A stretch of DNA of 64,000 bases from Streptomyces sp. BHT-5-2 (GTDB lineage: Bacteria; Actinomycetota; Actinomycetes; Streptomycetales; Streptomycetaceae). Positions within the stretch are counted from its first letter, which is position 1. Each line of letters begins with the position of its first letter. Positions 44,388-52,127 of this stretch are shown here, piece by piece. The notes under the pieces are model-generated. The model saw only the letters and a list, made by a program, of their open reading frames with translations, made no database searches and had not been told where the DNA came from. The stretch spans positions 5,704,001 through 5,768,000 of the forward strand of contig NZ_CP081496.1 in NCBI RefSeq assembly GCF_019774615.1, read 5' to 3'. Both the position numbers and the translations under genes were made by a program.

Positions 44388-46526
44388 CTACTTCAGTCCG
44401 GCCTCCTTCATCTGGCGCAGCTCCTTCTTCAGCTCGCCGACCTCGTCCCGGAGGCGGGCGGCGACCTCGAACTGCAGCTCGGCGGCGGCCGCCCGCATCC
44501 GCTCCGTCAGCTCCTCGATGGTCTCGGCGAGTTCGGCGGCGGGACGGTCCGTCAGCACCTCTGCGCCCTTGCCGCCCTTGCCCTTGGCCGCCTTGCCGGC
44601 CTTTCCGCCGAGTGCCGGGACCGGTGCCTTGGCCTTGCCGTCCTTGTCGCCGTGCTTGCGGTAACCGCTGCCCAGCAGCTCCTGGGTGTCGATCTCCTCG
44701 CGGGCGAGGGTGGCGACGATGTCGCCGATCTTCTTGCGGAGCGGCTGCGGGTCGATGCCGTTCGCCTTGTTGTACGCCAGCTGCTTCTCGCGGCGGCGGT
44801 TGGTCTCGTCGATGGCCTTCGCCATCGCCGGGGTGACCTTGTCGGCATACATGTGCACCTGGCCGGAGACGTTGCGCGCCGCTCGGCCGATGGTCTGGAT
44901 CAGCGAGGTGCCGGAGCGCAGGAAGCCCTCCTTGTCGGCGTCCAGGATCGCCACCAGGGAGACCTCCGGCAGGTCCAGGCCCTCCCGGAGGAGGTTGATG
45001 CCGACCAGCACGTCGTACTCGCCCGACCGCAGCTCGCGCAGCAGCTCCACGCGGCGCAGGGTGTCCACGTCGCTGTGCAGATAGCGGACCTGGATGCCGA
45101 GCTCCAGGAAGTAGTCGGTGAGGTCCTCGGCCATCTTCTTGGTGAGGGTGGTGACCAGGACGCGCTCGTCCTTCTCGGTGCGCTTGCGGATCTCGTGCAC
45201 CAGGTCGTCGATCTGGCCGTCGGTGGGCTTGACCACCACCTCCGGGTCGACCAGACCGGTCGGCCGGATGATCTGCTCCACGAAGCCGTCGCCGCGGGAC
45301 AGCTCGTACGGGCCGGGCGTCGCGGAGAGGTAGACGGTCTGGCCGACCCGCTCCAGGAACTCCTCCCACTTCAGCGGCCGGTTGTCCAACGCGGACGGGA
45401 GCCGGAAGCCGTGGTCGACGAGGGTGCGCTTGCGGGAGGCGTCGCCCTCGTACATGGCGCCGATCTGCGGGACGGTGACGTGCGACTCGTCGATGACCAG
45501 CAGGAAGTCGTCCGGGAAGTAGTCCAGGAGGGTGTTGGGCGCCGTGCCCGGCTCGCGGTGGTCCAGGTGCATCGAGTAGTTCTCGATGCCCGAGCAGGAG
45601 CCGATCTGCCGCATCATCTCGATGTCGTAGGTGGTGCGCATGCGCAGCCGCTGGGCCTCCAGCAGCTTGCCCTGCTTCTCCAGGGTGGCGAGCCGGTCGG
45701 CCAGCTCCGCCTCGATCCCGGCGATGGCCTTCTCCATACGCTCGGGGCCGGCGATGTAGTGGCTGGCGGGGAAGACGTAGAGCTGCTGGTCCTCGCTGAT
45801 CACCTCGCCAGTGAGGGGGTGCAGGGTGGAGAGCGCCTCGATCTCGTCGCCGAACATCTCGATCCGGACGGCCAGCTCCTCGTAGACCGGGAAGATCTCG
45901 ATGGTGTCGCCGCGGACCCGGAAGGTGCCCCGGGTGAACGCCAGGTCGTTGCGGGTGTACTGGATGTCGACGAAGTGGCGCAGCAGCAGGTCGCGGTCGA
46001 TCTCGTCACCGACTTTGAGCGGCACCATCCGGTCGACGTACTCCTGCGGCGTGCCCAGGCCGTAGATGCAGGACACCGAGGCGACGACGACCACGTCGCG
46101 CCGGGTGAGGAGCGAGTTGGTCGCGGAGTGGCGCAGGCGTTCGACCTCCTCGTTGATGGAGGAGTCCTTCTCGATGTACGTATCGGACTGCGGGACGTAC
46201 GCCTCCGGCTGGTAGTAGTCGTAGTAGGAGACGAAGTATTCGACGGCGTTGTTGGGCAGCAGCTCGCGGAACTCGTTGGCGAGCTGTGCCGCGAGGGTCT
46301 TGTTGGGCGCCATGACCAGCGTCGGGCGCTGGAGCTTCTCGATCATCCACGCGGTGGTGGCCGACTTGCCGGTGCCGGTCGCGCCCAACAGGACGACGTC
46401 CTTCTCACCACCGCGGATGCGGCGGTCCAGCTCGGCGATGGCCGCCGGCTGGTCGCCACTGGGCTGGTAGGGGCTGACGACCTCGAAGGGCGCCACCGTG
46501 CGTTCGATCTGGGAAACGGGCCGCAT
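44388..46526 (-). CDS. uvrB: UvrABC excinuclease subunit B
   Basis: UvrB is the helicase-like subunit that verifies damage and recruits UvrC. The 712-residue protein has Walker A GATGTGKSA near residue 45, the beta-hairpin YYDYYQPEAYVPQSDTYIEK near 95, VIDESH (Walker B) near 337, helicase motifs SATPGPYEL and GRAARNV, and a C-terminal UVR domain (LQFEVAARLRDEVGELKKEL) that binds UvrC. A Lys/Gly-rich linker (about residues 620-650) precedes the UVR domain. ATG 46526 lies 7 nt after the -10 of a perfect RecA-NDp promoter, so the mRNA is probably leaderless. Confidence 0.97.
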   Translation of the reverse strand: MRPVSQIERTVAPFEVVSPYQPSGDQPAAIAELDRRIRGGEKDVVLLGATGTGKSATTAWMIEKLQRPTLVMAPNKTLAAQLANEFRELLPNNAVEYFVSYYDYYQPEAYVPQSDTYIEKDSSINEEVERLRHSATNSLLTRRDVVVVASVSCIYGLGTPQEYVDRMVPLKVGDEIDRDLLLRHFVDIQYTRNDLAFTRGTFRVRGDTIEIFPVYEELAVRIEMFGDEIEALSTLHPLTGEVISEDQQLYVFPASHYIAGPERMEKAIAGIEAELADRLATLEKQGKLLEAQRLRMRTTYDIEMMRQIGSCSGIENYSMHLDHREPGTAPNTLLDYFPDDFLLVIDESHVTVPQIGAMYEGDASRKRTLVDHGFRLPSALDNRPLKWEEFLERVGQTVYLSATPGPYELSRGDGFVEQIIRPTGLVDPEVVVKPTDGQIDDLVHEIRKRTEKDERVLVTTLTKKMAEDLTDYFLELGIQVRYLHSDVDTLRRVELLRELRSGEYDVLVGINLLREGLDLPEVSLVAILDADKEGFLRSGTSLIQTIGRAARNVSGQVHMYADKVTPAMAKAIDETNRRREKQLAYNKANGIDPQPLRKKIGDIVATLAREEIDTQELLGSGYRKHGDKDGKAKAPVPALGGKAGKAAKGKGGKGAEVLTDRPAAELAETIEELTERMRAAAAELQFEVAARLRDEVGELKKELRQMKEAGLK

Positions 46527-46533
46527 GGGATCC

Positions 46534-46556
46534 ACCGTACGACTCGCCACTGACAA
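46534..46556 (-). promoter_or_regulatory. RecA-NDp (PafBC-type) promoter of uvrB
   Basis: The minus strand reads TTGTCAGTG (46556-46548), 8 bp, TACGGT (46539-46534), then 7 nt to the uvrB ATG. Confidence 0.88.
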
Positions 46557-46979
46557 TGCCTGCCGCATCGGCCCTGACCTGCGACTTTCCGAGGGCCGCC
46601 AAAGTACCGGGGCGAGCCGGGCGGGCCGCGTCGGGCAGCGACCGGACCACCGGCCGTCCGGGGGCCCGCCTGCGACGGCCGGGGCCGAGCAGGGCGGCGG
46701 ACCGGGCCGTCGGGGCCGGGCAGGGCGGTATGCCCCGGTCACGCCCGGTAAAAACGGTCAACTGAGCGACGGGTGACTCATCGTCGGTCAAGATGCGCGG
46801 AAGCCGCGGCTCCGGCAAGTTGGACGACGTCGGGACGTACGTCTGCTGCACCGCCATTCCGGGCATCCTGCAACTGCGACGCTCCGCACGGAAAACCGGC
46901 CATTTCTCATTCCACGCCCGGCCACCGCACGTCCGGCTCCCGCTCCGGCCCGGCTGCGAGGCTCCGTCCGTCCGCCCCG

Positions 46980-47009
46980 TTCACCTCACTTCACGTCAGC
47001 TCACCTCCA
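46980..47009 (+). repeat. Three 10-bp direct repeats, PHO-box-like, before the GDPD gene
   Basis: The units TTCACCTCAC, TTCACGTCAG and CTCACCTCCA follow each other with a 10-bp period; GTTCACC at 46979 begins the set. Streptomyces PhoP boxes use GTTCACC-type units at an 11-bp period, so the content fits and the spacing does not fully. Confidence 0.45.
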
Positions 47010-47029
47010 CGACGTCACGAGGAGTCCGT

Positions 47030-47911
47030 ATGCGTATCCGCCACGTCGCCGCCGTCACCGGTGCCCTCATGGGCCTGTCCGCGCTCGCCCTGCCCGCCTC
47101 CGGGGCCCAGGCCGCGGTCCACGGGCATCCCCCTGTGGTGGTCGGCCATCGCGGCGCCGCGGCGTACGCGCCCGAGAACACGCTCGCCTCGGTGGACACC
47201 GCCGACCGGCTCGGCATCTCCTGGGTCGAGAACGACGTCCAGCGCACCAAGGACGGACAGCTGGTCGTCCTCCACGACACCTCGCTGGCGAGGACGACCA
47301 ACGCCAAGAAGATCTACCCGGACCGCTCCCCGTGGAACGTCGGCGACTTCACGCTCCGGGAGGTCGAGAAGCTGGACGCCGGCAGCTGGTTCGGCTCCCG
47401 CTTCAAGGGTGAACGGGTGCCGACGCTGGAGGAGTACCTGGAGGAGGTCGAGGACAACGGCCAGAAGCTGCTGATGGAGCTGAAGAACCCCGAGCTCTAT
47501 CCCGGTATCGAGCGGCAGGCGCTCAAAGAGCTCCGCCGCGACGGCTGGCTGGACAGCGGGCACGTCCGGCGCCGTCTGATCGTCCAGAGCTTCAACGCCG
47601 ACGCGATCAGGAAGTTCCACCGCCTGGACCCGGCGGTCAAGACGGGCTTCCTCGGCAGCCCCACCGTCGCCGACCTGCCCAAGTACGCCGCCTACTGCGA
47701 TCAGATCAACGCGCCGCACATCGCTGTCACCCGGAAGTACGTGGAGGCGGTGCACAGGCTCCGGGGCCCGCACCGCCGGCGGCTGGAGGTGTACACCTGG
47801 ACCGTCGACGACGCCAAGGGCGCGGTCCGCATCGCCGGCCTGGGGGCCGACGGGATCATCAGCAACAAGCCCGACGTGGTGCGCGACGCGCTCGACGGGG
47901 ACCGCTCCTGA
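47030..47911 (+). CDS. Secreted glycerophosphodiester phosphodiesterase
   Basis: The enzyme hydrolyses glycerophosphodiesters to glycerol-3-phosphate and an alcohol, recovering phosphate from lipids or teichoic acid. The 293-residue precursor has a signal peptide (MRIRHVAAVTGALMGLSALA, cleavage near AQAA at residue 28). Catalytic and metal residues lie in VVGHRGAAAYAPENT near residue 37, WVENDVQRTKDG near 65 and LHDTSLARTT near 80; ELKNPELYPG and GIISNKPD are family motifs. AGGAG lies 5 nt before ATG 47030. Upstream repeats suggest phosphate (PhoP) control, as known for glpQ genes in Streptomyces. Confidence 0.93.
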   Translation: MRIRHVAAVTGALMGLSALALPASGAQAAVHGHPPVVVGHRGAAAYAPENTLASVDTADRLGISWVENDVQRTKDGQLVVLHDTSLARTTNAKKIYPDRSPWNVGDFTLREVEKLDAGSWFGSRFKGERVPTLEEYLEEVEDNGQKLLMELKNPELYPGIERQALKELRRDGWLDSGHVRRRLIVQSFNADAIRKFHRLDPAVKTGFLGSPTVADLPKYAAYCDQINAPHIAVTRKYVEAVHRLRGPHRRRLEVYTWTVDDAKGAVRIAGLGADGIISNKPDVVRDALDGDRS

Positions 47912-47970
47912 CCTCTCCGGCGCGGCGGGGAGGGGCTCCGGCGGCGGCCGGCGGTCCGCCGCCCGCCGCG

Positions 47971-47993
47971 TTGTCGGTGGCCGGTCCTACGCT
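47971..47993 (+). promoter_or_regulatory. RecA-NDp (PafBC-type) promoter of ogt
   Basis: TTGTCGGTG (47971-47979), 8 bp, TACGCT (47988-47993), then 6 nt to GTG 48000. It is a full match with leaderless spacing. Confidence 0.88.
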
Positions 47994-47999
47994 GGTCAC

Positions 48000-48599
48000 G
48001 TGACGAACGCAGAGCACGACCCGGAATCGGCCCCGGCGCCGGACGCCGCCCAGGAGGCGGCCCGCCCGGCCCACCGCGACTGGGCCTGGAGGCGCATCGA
48101 CAGCCCGGTCGGCCCGCTGCTGCTCGCGGCGACCGGGGAGGGCCTGGTGCAGGTCGCCTTCCACGCCGACGAGCGGGTGACCCGGCGGGCGCTGGCCCGT
48201 CTGGAGGGCGCCTTCGGCGGGCCGCCGATCCCGGAGACGCCCCATCTGGCGACGGCCGCCGCCGAGCTGGCCCGCTATTTCTCCGGTGAGCTGCGGAGCT
48301 TCACGGTCCCCCTGGACTGGTCCCTGTCCGGGGGGTTCAACGCCCGGGTGCTGCACGCGCTGGCCGACGACGTCCCGTACGGCAGCGTGGTCGGCTATCA
48401 GGACCTCGCCGACCGGGTCGGGGAGCCGGGCGCGGCCCGCGCGGTGGGCGCGGCGATGGGCTCCAATCCGCTCCCCGTGGTCGTGCCCTGCCACCGGGTC
48501 GTGGCCAGCGACGGCGGGATCGGCGGCTTCGGCGGCGGTCTGGAGGCCAAGCGGCTGCTGCTGGCCCTGGAGGGCGTGCTGCCCGCTCCCCTGTTCTGA
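48000..48599 (+). CDS. ogt: Methylated-DNA--protein-cysteine methyltransferase
   Basis: The protein removes O6-alkyl groups from guanine in DNA by transfer to its own Cys. The 199-residue protein has a divergent N-terminal domain from about residue 30 (RRIDSPVGPLLLAATGEGLVQVAF) and the C-terminal active-site domain with VPCHRVVASDGGIGGFGGG near 162-180. The helix-turn-helix and Tyr region is VPYGSVVGYQDLA. GTG 48000 has no ribosome site but lies 6 nt after the -10 of a RecA-NDp promoter, so it is probably leaderless and damage-induced. Confidence 0.94.
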   Translation: MTNAEHDPESAPAPDAAQEAARPAHRDWAWRRIDSPVGPLLLAATGEGLVQVAFHADERVTRRALARLEGAFGGPPIPETPHLATAAAELARYFSGELRSFTVPLDWSLSGGFNARVLHALADDVPYGSVVGYQDLADRVGEPGAARAVGAAMGSNPLPVVVPCHRVVASDGGIGGFGGGLEAKRLLLALEGVLPAPLF

Positions 48600-48699
48600 G
48601 CACCGCCCGGCCGCTCCGCCGCGGTCGTGTCCCGTCCGTTCCCGTCCCCGCCGCCGCGGCTCCGCCCCGTCGGCCGGCACCGTCCATGAAGGGCCGCGC

Positions 48700-49242
48700 A
48701 TGTCCCGTCAGATCGCCCTGCTCCGCGGGATCAACGTCGGAGGCCACAACCGCTTCCCCAAGGCCCACCAGCTGGAGCTGGCCCGTTCCCTGGGACTGTC
48801 CGACGTCACCGTCCTCCTGCAGACGGGCAACATCGTCTTCGCCGATCCGGGGGTTCCGCCGCGGGAGACCGCCCGGTGGTTCGAGGAGCGGATAGCGGCC
48901 GAGCTGGGCCTGACGGTGCCGGTGCTCGTCCGGACCCGCGACGAGCTGGCCGCCACCGTCGCCGGGAACCCGTTCCCGGCCGCCGTGCCGGAGCCCAGGA
49001 CCCTGCATGTGACGTTCCTGTCCGGGCCGCCGGCCGACACGGCCGGGCTGGACGCGCTCGACGAGGCCGCGTACGCGCCGGACCGGTTCCGGCTGCTCGG
49101 CCGCGAGCTGTACCTGTGGTGCCCGCAGGGCATCGGGCGCTCCAGGCTCGCCGACGCGGTCGGCCGTGCCCGGCTCGGGGTGACGGCCACCGCGCGCAAC
49201 TGGAACACCGTCACCAAGCTGCTGGCGCTGGCCGACGCCTGA
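48700..49242 (+). CDS. DUF1697-family protein
   Basis: The 180-residue soluble protein belongs to the DUF1697 family: IALLRGINVGGHNRFPK at residues 5-21 and LLQTGNIVF near 42 are its conserved motifs, and RNWNTVTKLLALA ends the domain. GAAGGG lies 6 nt before the ATG. The function of the family is not established. The gene follows ogt by 100 bp on the same strand and may be read from the same damage promoter. It ends at a strong palindromic hairpin. Confidence 0.9.
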   Translation: MSRQIALLRGINVGGHNRFPKAHQLELARSLGLSDVTVLLQTGNIVFADPGVPPRETARWFEERIAAELGLTVPVLVRTRDELAATVAGNPFPAAVPEPRTLHVTFLSGPPADTAGLDALDEAAYAPDRFRLLGRELYLWCPQGIGRSRLADAVGRARLGVTATARNWNTVTKLLALADA

Positions 49243-49252
49243 TCCGCCGGGG

Positions 49253-49282
49253 GCGTCCGGGACGGCCGGCCGTCCCGGACGC
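49253..49282. terminator. Bidirectional terminator between the DUF1697 and PemK-like genes
   Basis: A 30-bp perfect palindrome (49253-49282) folds into a 13-bp stem, arm GCGTCCGGGACGG, with loop CCGG. It sits between convergent genes. Confidence 0.88.
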
Positions 49283-49288
49283 GGAGCG

Positions 49289-49750
49289 TCAGCGCCAGCC
49301 GTGGAGTTCCCGCAGCCGGTTGGCGACGAGGTGGAAACGGCCCCGGTCGAGCGCGCACGCCTCGCGCCGCATACCGCCAGGGTGGACCCGCAGCACCCGG
49401 TCCACGGCGATCCAGGAGTCGCGCCCCGCGCGGTCCCAGGGACCCGCGCCGATCGCCACCCAGTCGCGGTCGTCGTTGTGGCGCTTGCTCGACAGCTGCA
49501 CTGCCAGCAGCGTCCCGGCCGGCTCCCGGGCCACCACCAGCACCGGCCGGTCCTTGCCGCGCCCGTCGTTCTCCTCGAAGGGGACCCAGGTCCAGACGAT
49601 CTCGCCGGGGTCCGGGTCGCCGTCCGGGTCGGGGGCGTAGGTCATCGCCACGGCGCCGACGGCGCGCGGCGGTATCTCCACGGTCGCGGTGGGTCCCTGG
49701 CTGCCGGGCAGGGGCGGATGCGGGTCTGCTGCGTCGAACGATGCGGTCAT
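49289..49750 (-). CDS. PemK/MazF-like toxin-family protein
   Basis: The 153-residue protein has a PemK/MazF-type beta-barrel: GEIVWTWVPFEENDGRGKDRPVLVVARE near residues 48-75 is the conserved start, and LLAVQLSSKRHNDDRDWVAIGAGPWDRAGR and DRVLRVHPGGMRREA follow. MazF proteins are RNA-cleaving toxins. The first 45 residues are Pro/Ala-rich and not part of the fold. No antitoxin gene adjoins it, so it may be a stand-alone member with another function. TAGCGT (49762-49757) lies 6 nt before the ATG, suggesting a leaderless mRNA. Confidence 0.8.
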   Translation of the reverse strand: MTASFDAADPHPPLPGSQGPTATVEIPPRAVGAVAMTYAPDPDGDPDPGEIVWTWVPFEENDGRGKDRPVLVVAREPAGTLLAVQLSSKRHNDDRDWVAIGAGPWDRAGRDSWIAVDRVLRVHPGGMRREACALDRGRFHLVANRLRELHGWR

Positions 49751-49756
49751 CCCCGC

Positions 49757-49762
49757 ACGCTA
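49757..49762 (-). promoter_or_regulatory. -10 element of a probable leaderless promoter for the PemK-like gene
   Basis: On the minus strand TAGCGT is followed by 6 nt and the ATG at 49750. No damage-type box precedes it. Confidence 0.4.
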
Positions 49763-49816
49763 TCGGCAGCGGTGAACACGCTGCTCAGCGGCCCGCGTTG
49801 GGGCGTTTGCGGTCGA

Positions 49817-49839
49817 TTGTCAGTGGTCGGTCGTACGGT
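49817..49839 (+). promoter_or_regulatory. Orphan RecA-NDp (PafBC-type) promoter
   Basis: TTGTCAGTG (49817-49825), 8 bp, TACGGT (49834-49839) is a full match pointing right. Downstream are AAAGGA (49876-49881) and ATG 49887 (MSKIAKYPSAGG), but the convergent kinase-like gene ends at 49923, leaving room for only about 12 codons of unique sequence. Confidence 0.75.
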
Positions 49840-49922
49840 TTTTCACAGCGGGGGACGGTCGCCGGGACCGCCCGGAAAGGACCGTCATGTCCAAGATCGC
49901 GAAGTACCCCTCGGCGGGCGGC

Positions 49923-50564
49923 TCAGCCGGCAGCTCCGCTCCAGGCCGGGCGGCGGGGGTCATCGGCGCGCACGACGACGTCCGCCGTCTCCCCCGGCCG
50001 GGTCTCGGCCTCGTAGCGGGCGAACGCCGGCAGCGTCCAGCGCTGGTCCTCCGGCGTACGGCGGGCGAGCGCCCCCGGAGACAGCCGCAGGTGCACGGAG
50101 AGATCGAAGGGGAACCAATGGCCGAGCAGCAGCGGACCGTGCAGCAACAGCACACCGCCGGGCGGCAGTTCCACGTAGGGGCTGCGGGTCGCACGGTCCG
50201 CCTCCGGGTCCCACAGGTCGGGGAGCACCCGCCCGGTGCCGCCCGGTTCCAGCGGCTGGAAGACCTCGCGCCACAGGGCCCGCCGGTCGAACCACTCGTC
50301 GTGGTAGGAGTCGGGGTCCTCGCGGCCGTACTCCAGGCGCTGCGAGGCGGGCCGCAGAAAGCCGTGGGTGCCGGCCTTGTGCACCGCCCGCCCCCGGAGC
50401 CGCAGCGCCTCGGCGAGCCGCCCGGCGAGATCGCCGGGGGCGGCGGCGGGAGCCCCGTCGACCGCCACCCGCAGCCAGGGGCTCCCGTCGTGCGCGGTCA
50501 GCGCGTCGATGCGCGCGGCGAGCGCGTCGGTGAGCCGTTCCCAGGTGATCGCTTCGAGCCGCAC
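49923..50564 (-). CDS. Uridine kinase-like protein lacking the Walker A lysine
   Basis: The 213-residue protein follows the uridine kinase-like family seen in actinobacteria: VAVDGAPAAAPGDLAGRLAEALRLRG near residues 33-58 is at the place of the P-loop, then SQRLEYGREDPDSYHDEWFDRRALWREVF and LLLHGPLLLGHWFPFDLSVHL. The P-loop, normally GxxGxGK[ST], reads GAPAAAPGD, with neither Lys nor Ser/Thr. It is therefore probably a non-catalytic relative. The start GTG 50564 has no good ribosome site. The gene is opposed by the orphan damage promoter at 49817, whose transcript would be antisense to it. Confidence 0.75.
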   Translation of the reverse strand: MRLEAITWERLTDALAARIDALTAHDGSPWLRVAVDGAPAAAPGDLAGRLAEALRLRGRAVHKAGTHGFLRPASQRLEYGREDPDSYHDEWFDRRALWREVFQPLEPGGTGRVLPDLWDPEADRATRSPYVELPPGGVLLLHGPLLLGHWFPFDLSVHLRLSPGALARRTPEDQRWTLPAFARYEAETRPGETADVVVRADDPRRPAWSGAAG

Positions 50565-50605
50565 CCGGCCATTCTGCCCCTTCGGTGGGCGCCGGCCGTC
50601 GGCGG

Positions 50606-51052
50606 TCAGCGGGCGTGCGGCCCACCGGGCCGGTTACCGGGATGGACGTTGGAGACGATGCCGGCCTGCACCACCATGCCGCTCACGCCGCCGCTGACGG
50701 TGTTGTGGACATCCCGCACGGTGGCACCCTGGTCGTTCCGGGGCGCCACCTCGTCCAGCAGACGGCGCAGTTCGGCCGCCGCGGCCGGGTCCTCGGCGAA
50801 CAGCCGCCGCAGCTCGATCCGCCATCGCGCGACGGCGTCCTCGACCGCCAACTCGTCGCCGTTCTCCTGGGCGTTGACGACCTCGGCACGTGTCTCGTCC
50901 AGCTCGCGGCCGACCGCCTCCGCCTCGGCGCCGCGGCGCCTGGCGAGCAGGGCCGCCATCCGCCGGCGGAGCGCGCCCCAGCCCTCGGTCGCCATCTGCT
51001 GCACCAGCGTCGTCGCCCCGGTCGTGGCCAGCGCCACCAGTTCTGCTTCCAT
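50606..51052 (-). CDS. Small protein with a C-terminal SG-x-V-QAG motif
   Basis: The 148-residue protein starts with a helical part (VALATTGATTLVQQMATEGWGALRRRMAALLARRRG) that may touch a membrane, then a charged helix (ELDETRAEVVNAQENGD). Residues 115-137 contain NTVSGGVSGMVVQAGIV, the same motif as NDLSGTVHGPVIQAGVV at the N-terminus of the NB-ARC protein (57566-59806). Such motifs are common in actinobacterial conflict-type proteins and may mediate assembly. GGGGG lies 4 nt before ATG 51052. It lies between the kinase-like and IclR genes on the same strand. Function unknown. Confidence 0.72.
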   Translation of the reverse strand: MEAELVALATTGATTLVQQMATEGWGALRRRMAALLARRRGAEAEAVGRELDETRAEVVNAQENGDELAVEDAVARWRIELRRLFAEDPAAAAELRRLLDEVAPRNDQGATVRDVHNTVSGGVSGMVVQAGIVSNVHPGNRPGGPHAR

Positions 51053-51158
51053 CGGACCCCCTCGGCCGTCGTGCGCACGGTGTCGCACGTGGTGTCACAG
51101 TAGAGAGGCGAGTCGCCTCGTGCACAGCCGTCGGGCCGTGCGGAGCCGCGATCCGGAC

Positions 51159-52040
51159 TCAGCGCTCCATGGCCGGCCGGGCCGCCCCGTAGCGGCTGAG
51201 CACGGCCGCCGCCTCCTTCGTCGCCTCGACGACGCTCCGGGGGACGTCCGGCATCACGGTCTTCTGCTTGAGCAGCAGCACCGCGCCCATGATGGCCCCG
51301 TCCCACATGATCGGCGCGGCACAGGAGTTCCAGCCGGCCATGCACTCCTCGTAGCCCACCGCGTGACCGAGGTCGCGGACCTCCGCCAGGGAGGCGAGCA
51401 GCGCGTCGTTGTCCCGGTAGACACCGGGCCCCGCCTGCTCGGGCACGGGCTCGGCCAGTACGCGCTGCTGGAGGACCTCGGGGAGGTAGGCGAGGATGGT
51501 GCGCCCGGAGGCTCCGGTGCGCAGGGAACGGGTCACGGACAGCACATCGCGCGGGGTCATGCCCAGTTCGGCGAGGTCGGAGTCGCCGACGGCCATGTCG
51601 ACGCACTGCCGCTGCGCGCCGGAGAAGGGCGCCACCATGTAGAGGAACGCCAGCCCGTTTCCGGTCGCCTCGCGCAGGTCGCTCAGCACCGTCTGCGCGC
51701 CGTCGAGACGGTGGTCGAGGGCGGTGAAGGCGAGCTGGGCGGCCGAGGTCCGCAGCCGGTAGAGGCCGCGGTCCACCCGTTCGAAGATCCGCTGGTAGAT
51801 GCCGGATTGCAGGATGCGGTAGACGACGGAGTCGTCCAGGCCGGTGAACTCCGCGATCTCACCGGGCCCGCGGGCGGACCCGCCGAGCTCGGCGAAGGCG
51901 GTCTGGACGAGGAAGACCCGCTCGGCATGACCGGATCCGGACGTCCGGGAGCCGCCGGCGGCCGCGCTCCTGGAGGGCCGACCGGTGTGCTGCGCGGCCT
52001 CCGGAGCCGTGGACTGCGACGCTGCGGTGCGTTGGCCCAT
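51159..52040 (-). CDS. IclR-family transcriptional regulator
   Basis: The 293-residue protein has a disordered 38-residue N-terminus, a winged helix (HAERVFLVQTAFAELGGSARGPGEIAEFTGLDDSVVYRILQSG) at about 39-82, and an IclR effector domain (LSVTRSLRTGASGRTILAYLPEV; VRDLGHAVGYEECMAGWNSCAAPIM). It lies between a hypothetical gene and the quinone oxidoreductase gene on the same strand. It may control that oxidoreductase through the inverted repeat at 53215-53235; this is inference. Confidence 0.87.
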   Translation of the reverse strand: MGQRTAASQSTAPEAAQHTGRPSRSAAAGGSRTSGSGHAERVFLVQTAFAELGGSARGPGEIAEFTGLDDSVVYRILQSGIYQRIFERVDRGLYRLRTSAAQLAFTALDHRLDGAQTVLSDLREATGNGLAFLYMVAPFSGAQRQCVDMAVGDSDLAELGMTPRDVLSVTRSLRTGASGRTILAYLPEVLQQRVLAEPVPEQAGPGVYRDNDALLASLAEVRDLGHAVGYEECMAGWNSCAAPIMWDGAIMGAVLLLKQKTVMPDVPRSVVEATKEAAAVLSRYGAARPAMER

Positions 52041-52127
52041 CGTGTGCTCTCTCTCCTGGCAGTGATCCGCGCCCGAAGGCGCACGGCGTGTGCGGTGCTC
52101 GGCGCCCCGCCCCCGGGGGCACCCGTG

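Larger units (their letters stand above)
46527..47029. other. 503-bp divergent region between uvrB and the GDPD gene
   Basis: It holds the uvrB damage promoter at its left end and a set of 10-bp direct repeats at its right end, listed separately. The middle 400 bp show no gene: the open frame starting at 46793 has non-coding codon use before the signal peptide at 47030. Confidence 0.6.
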
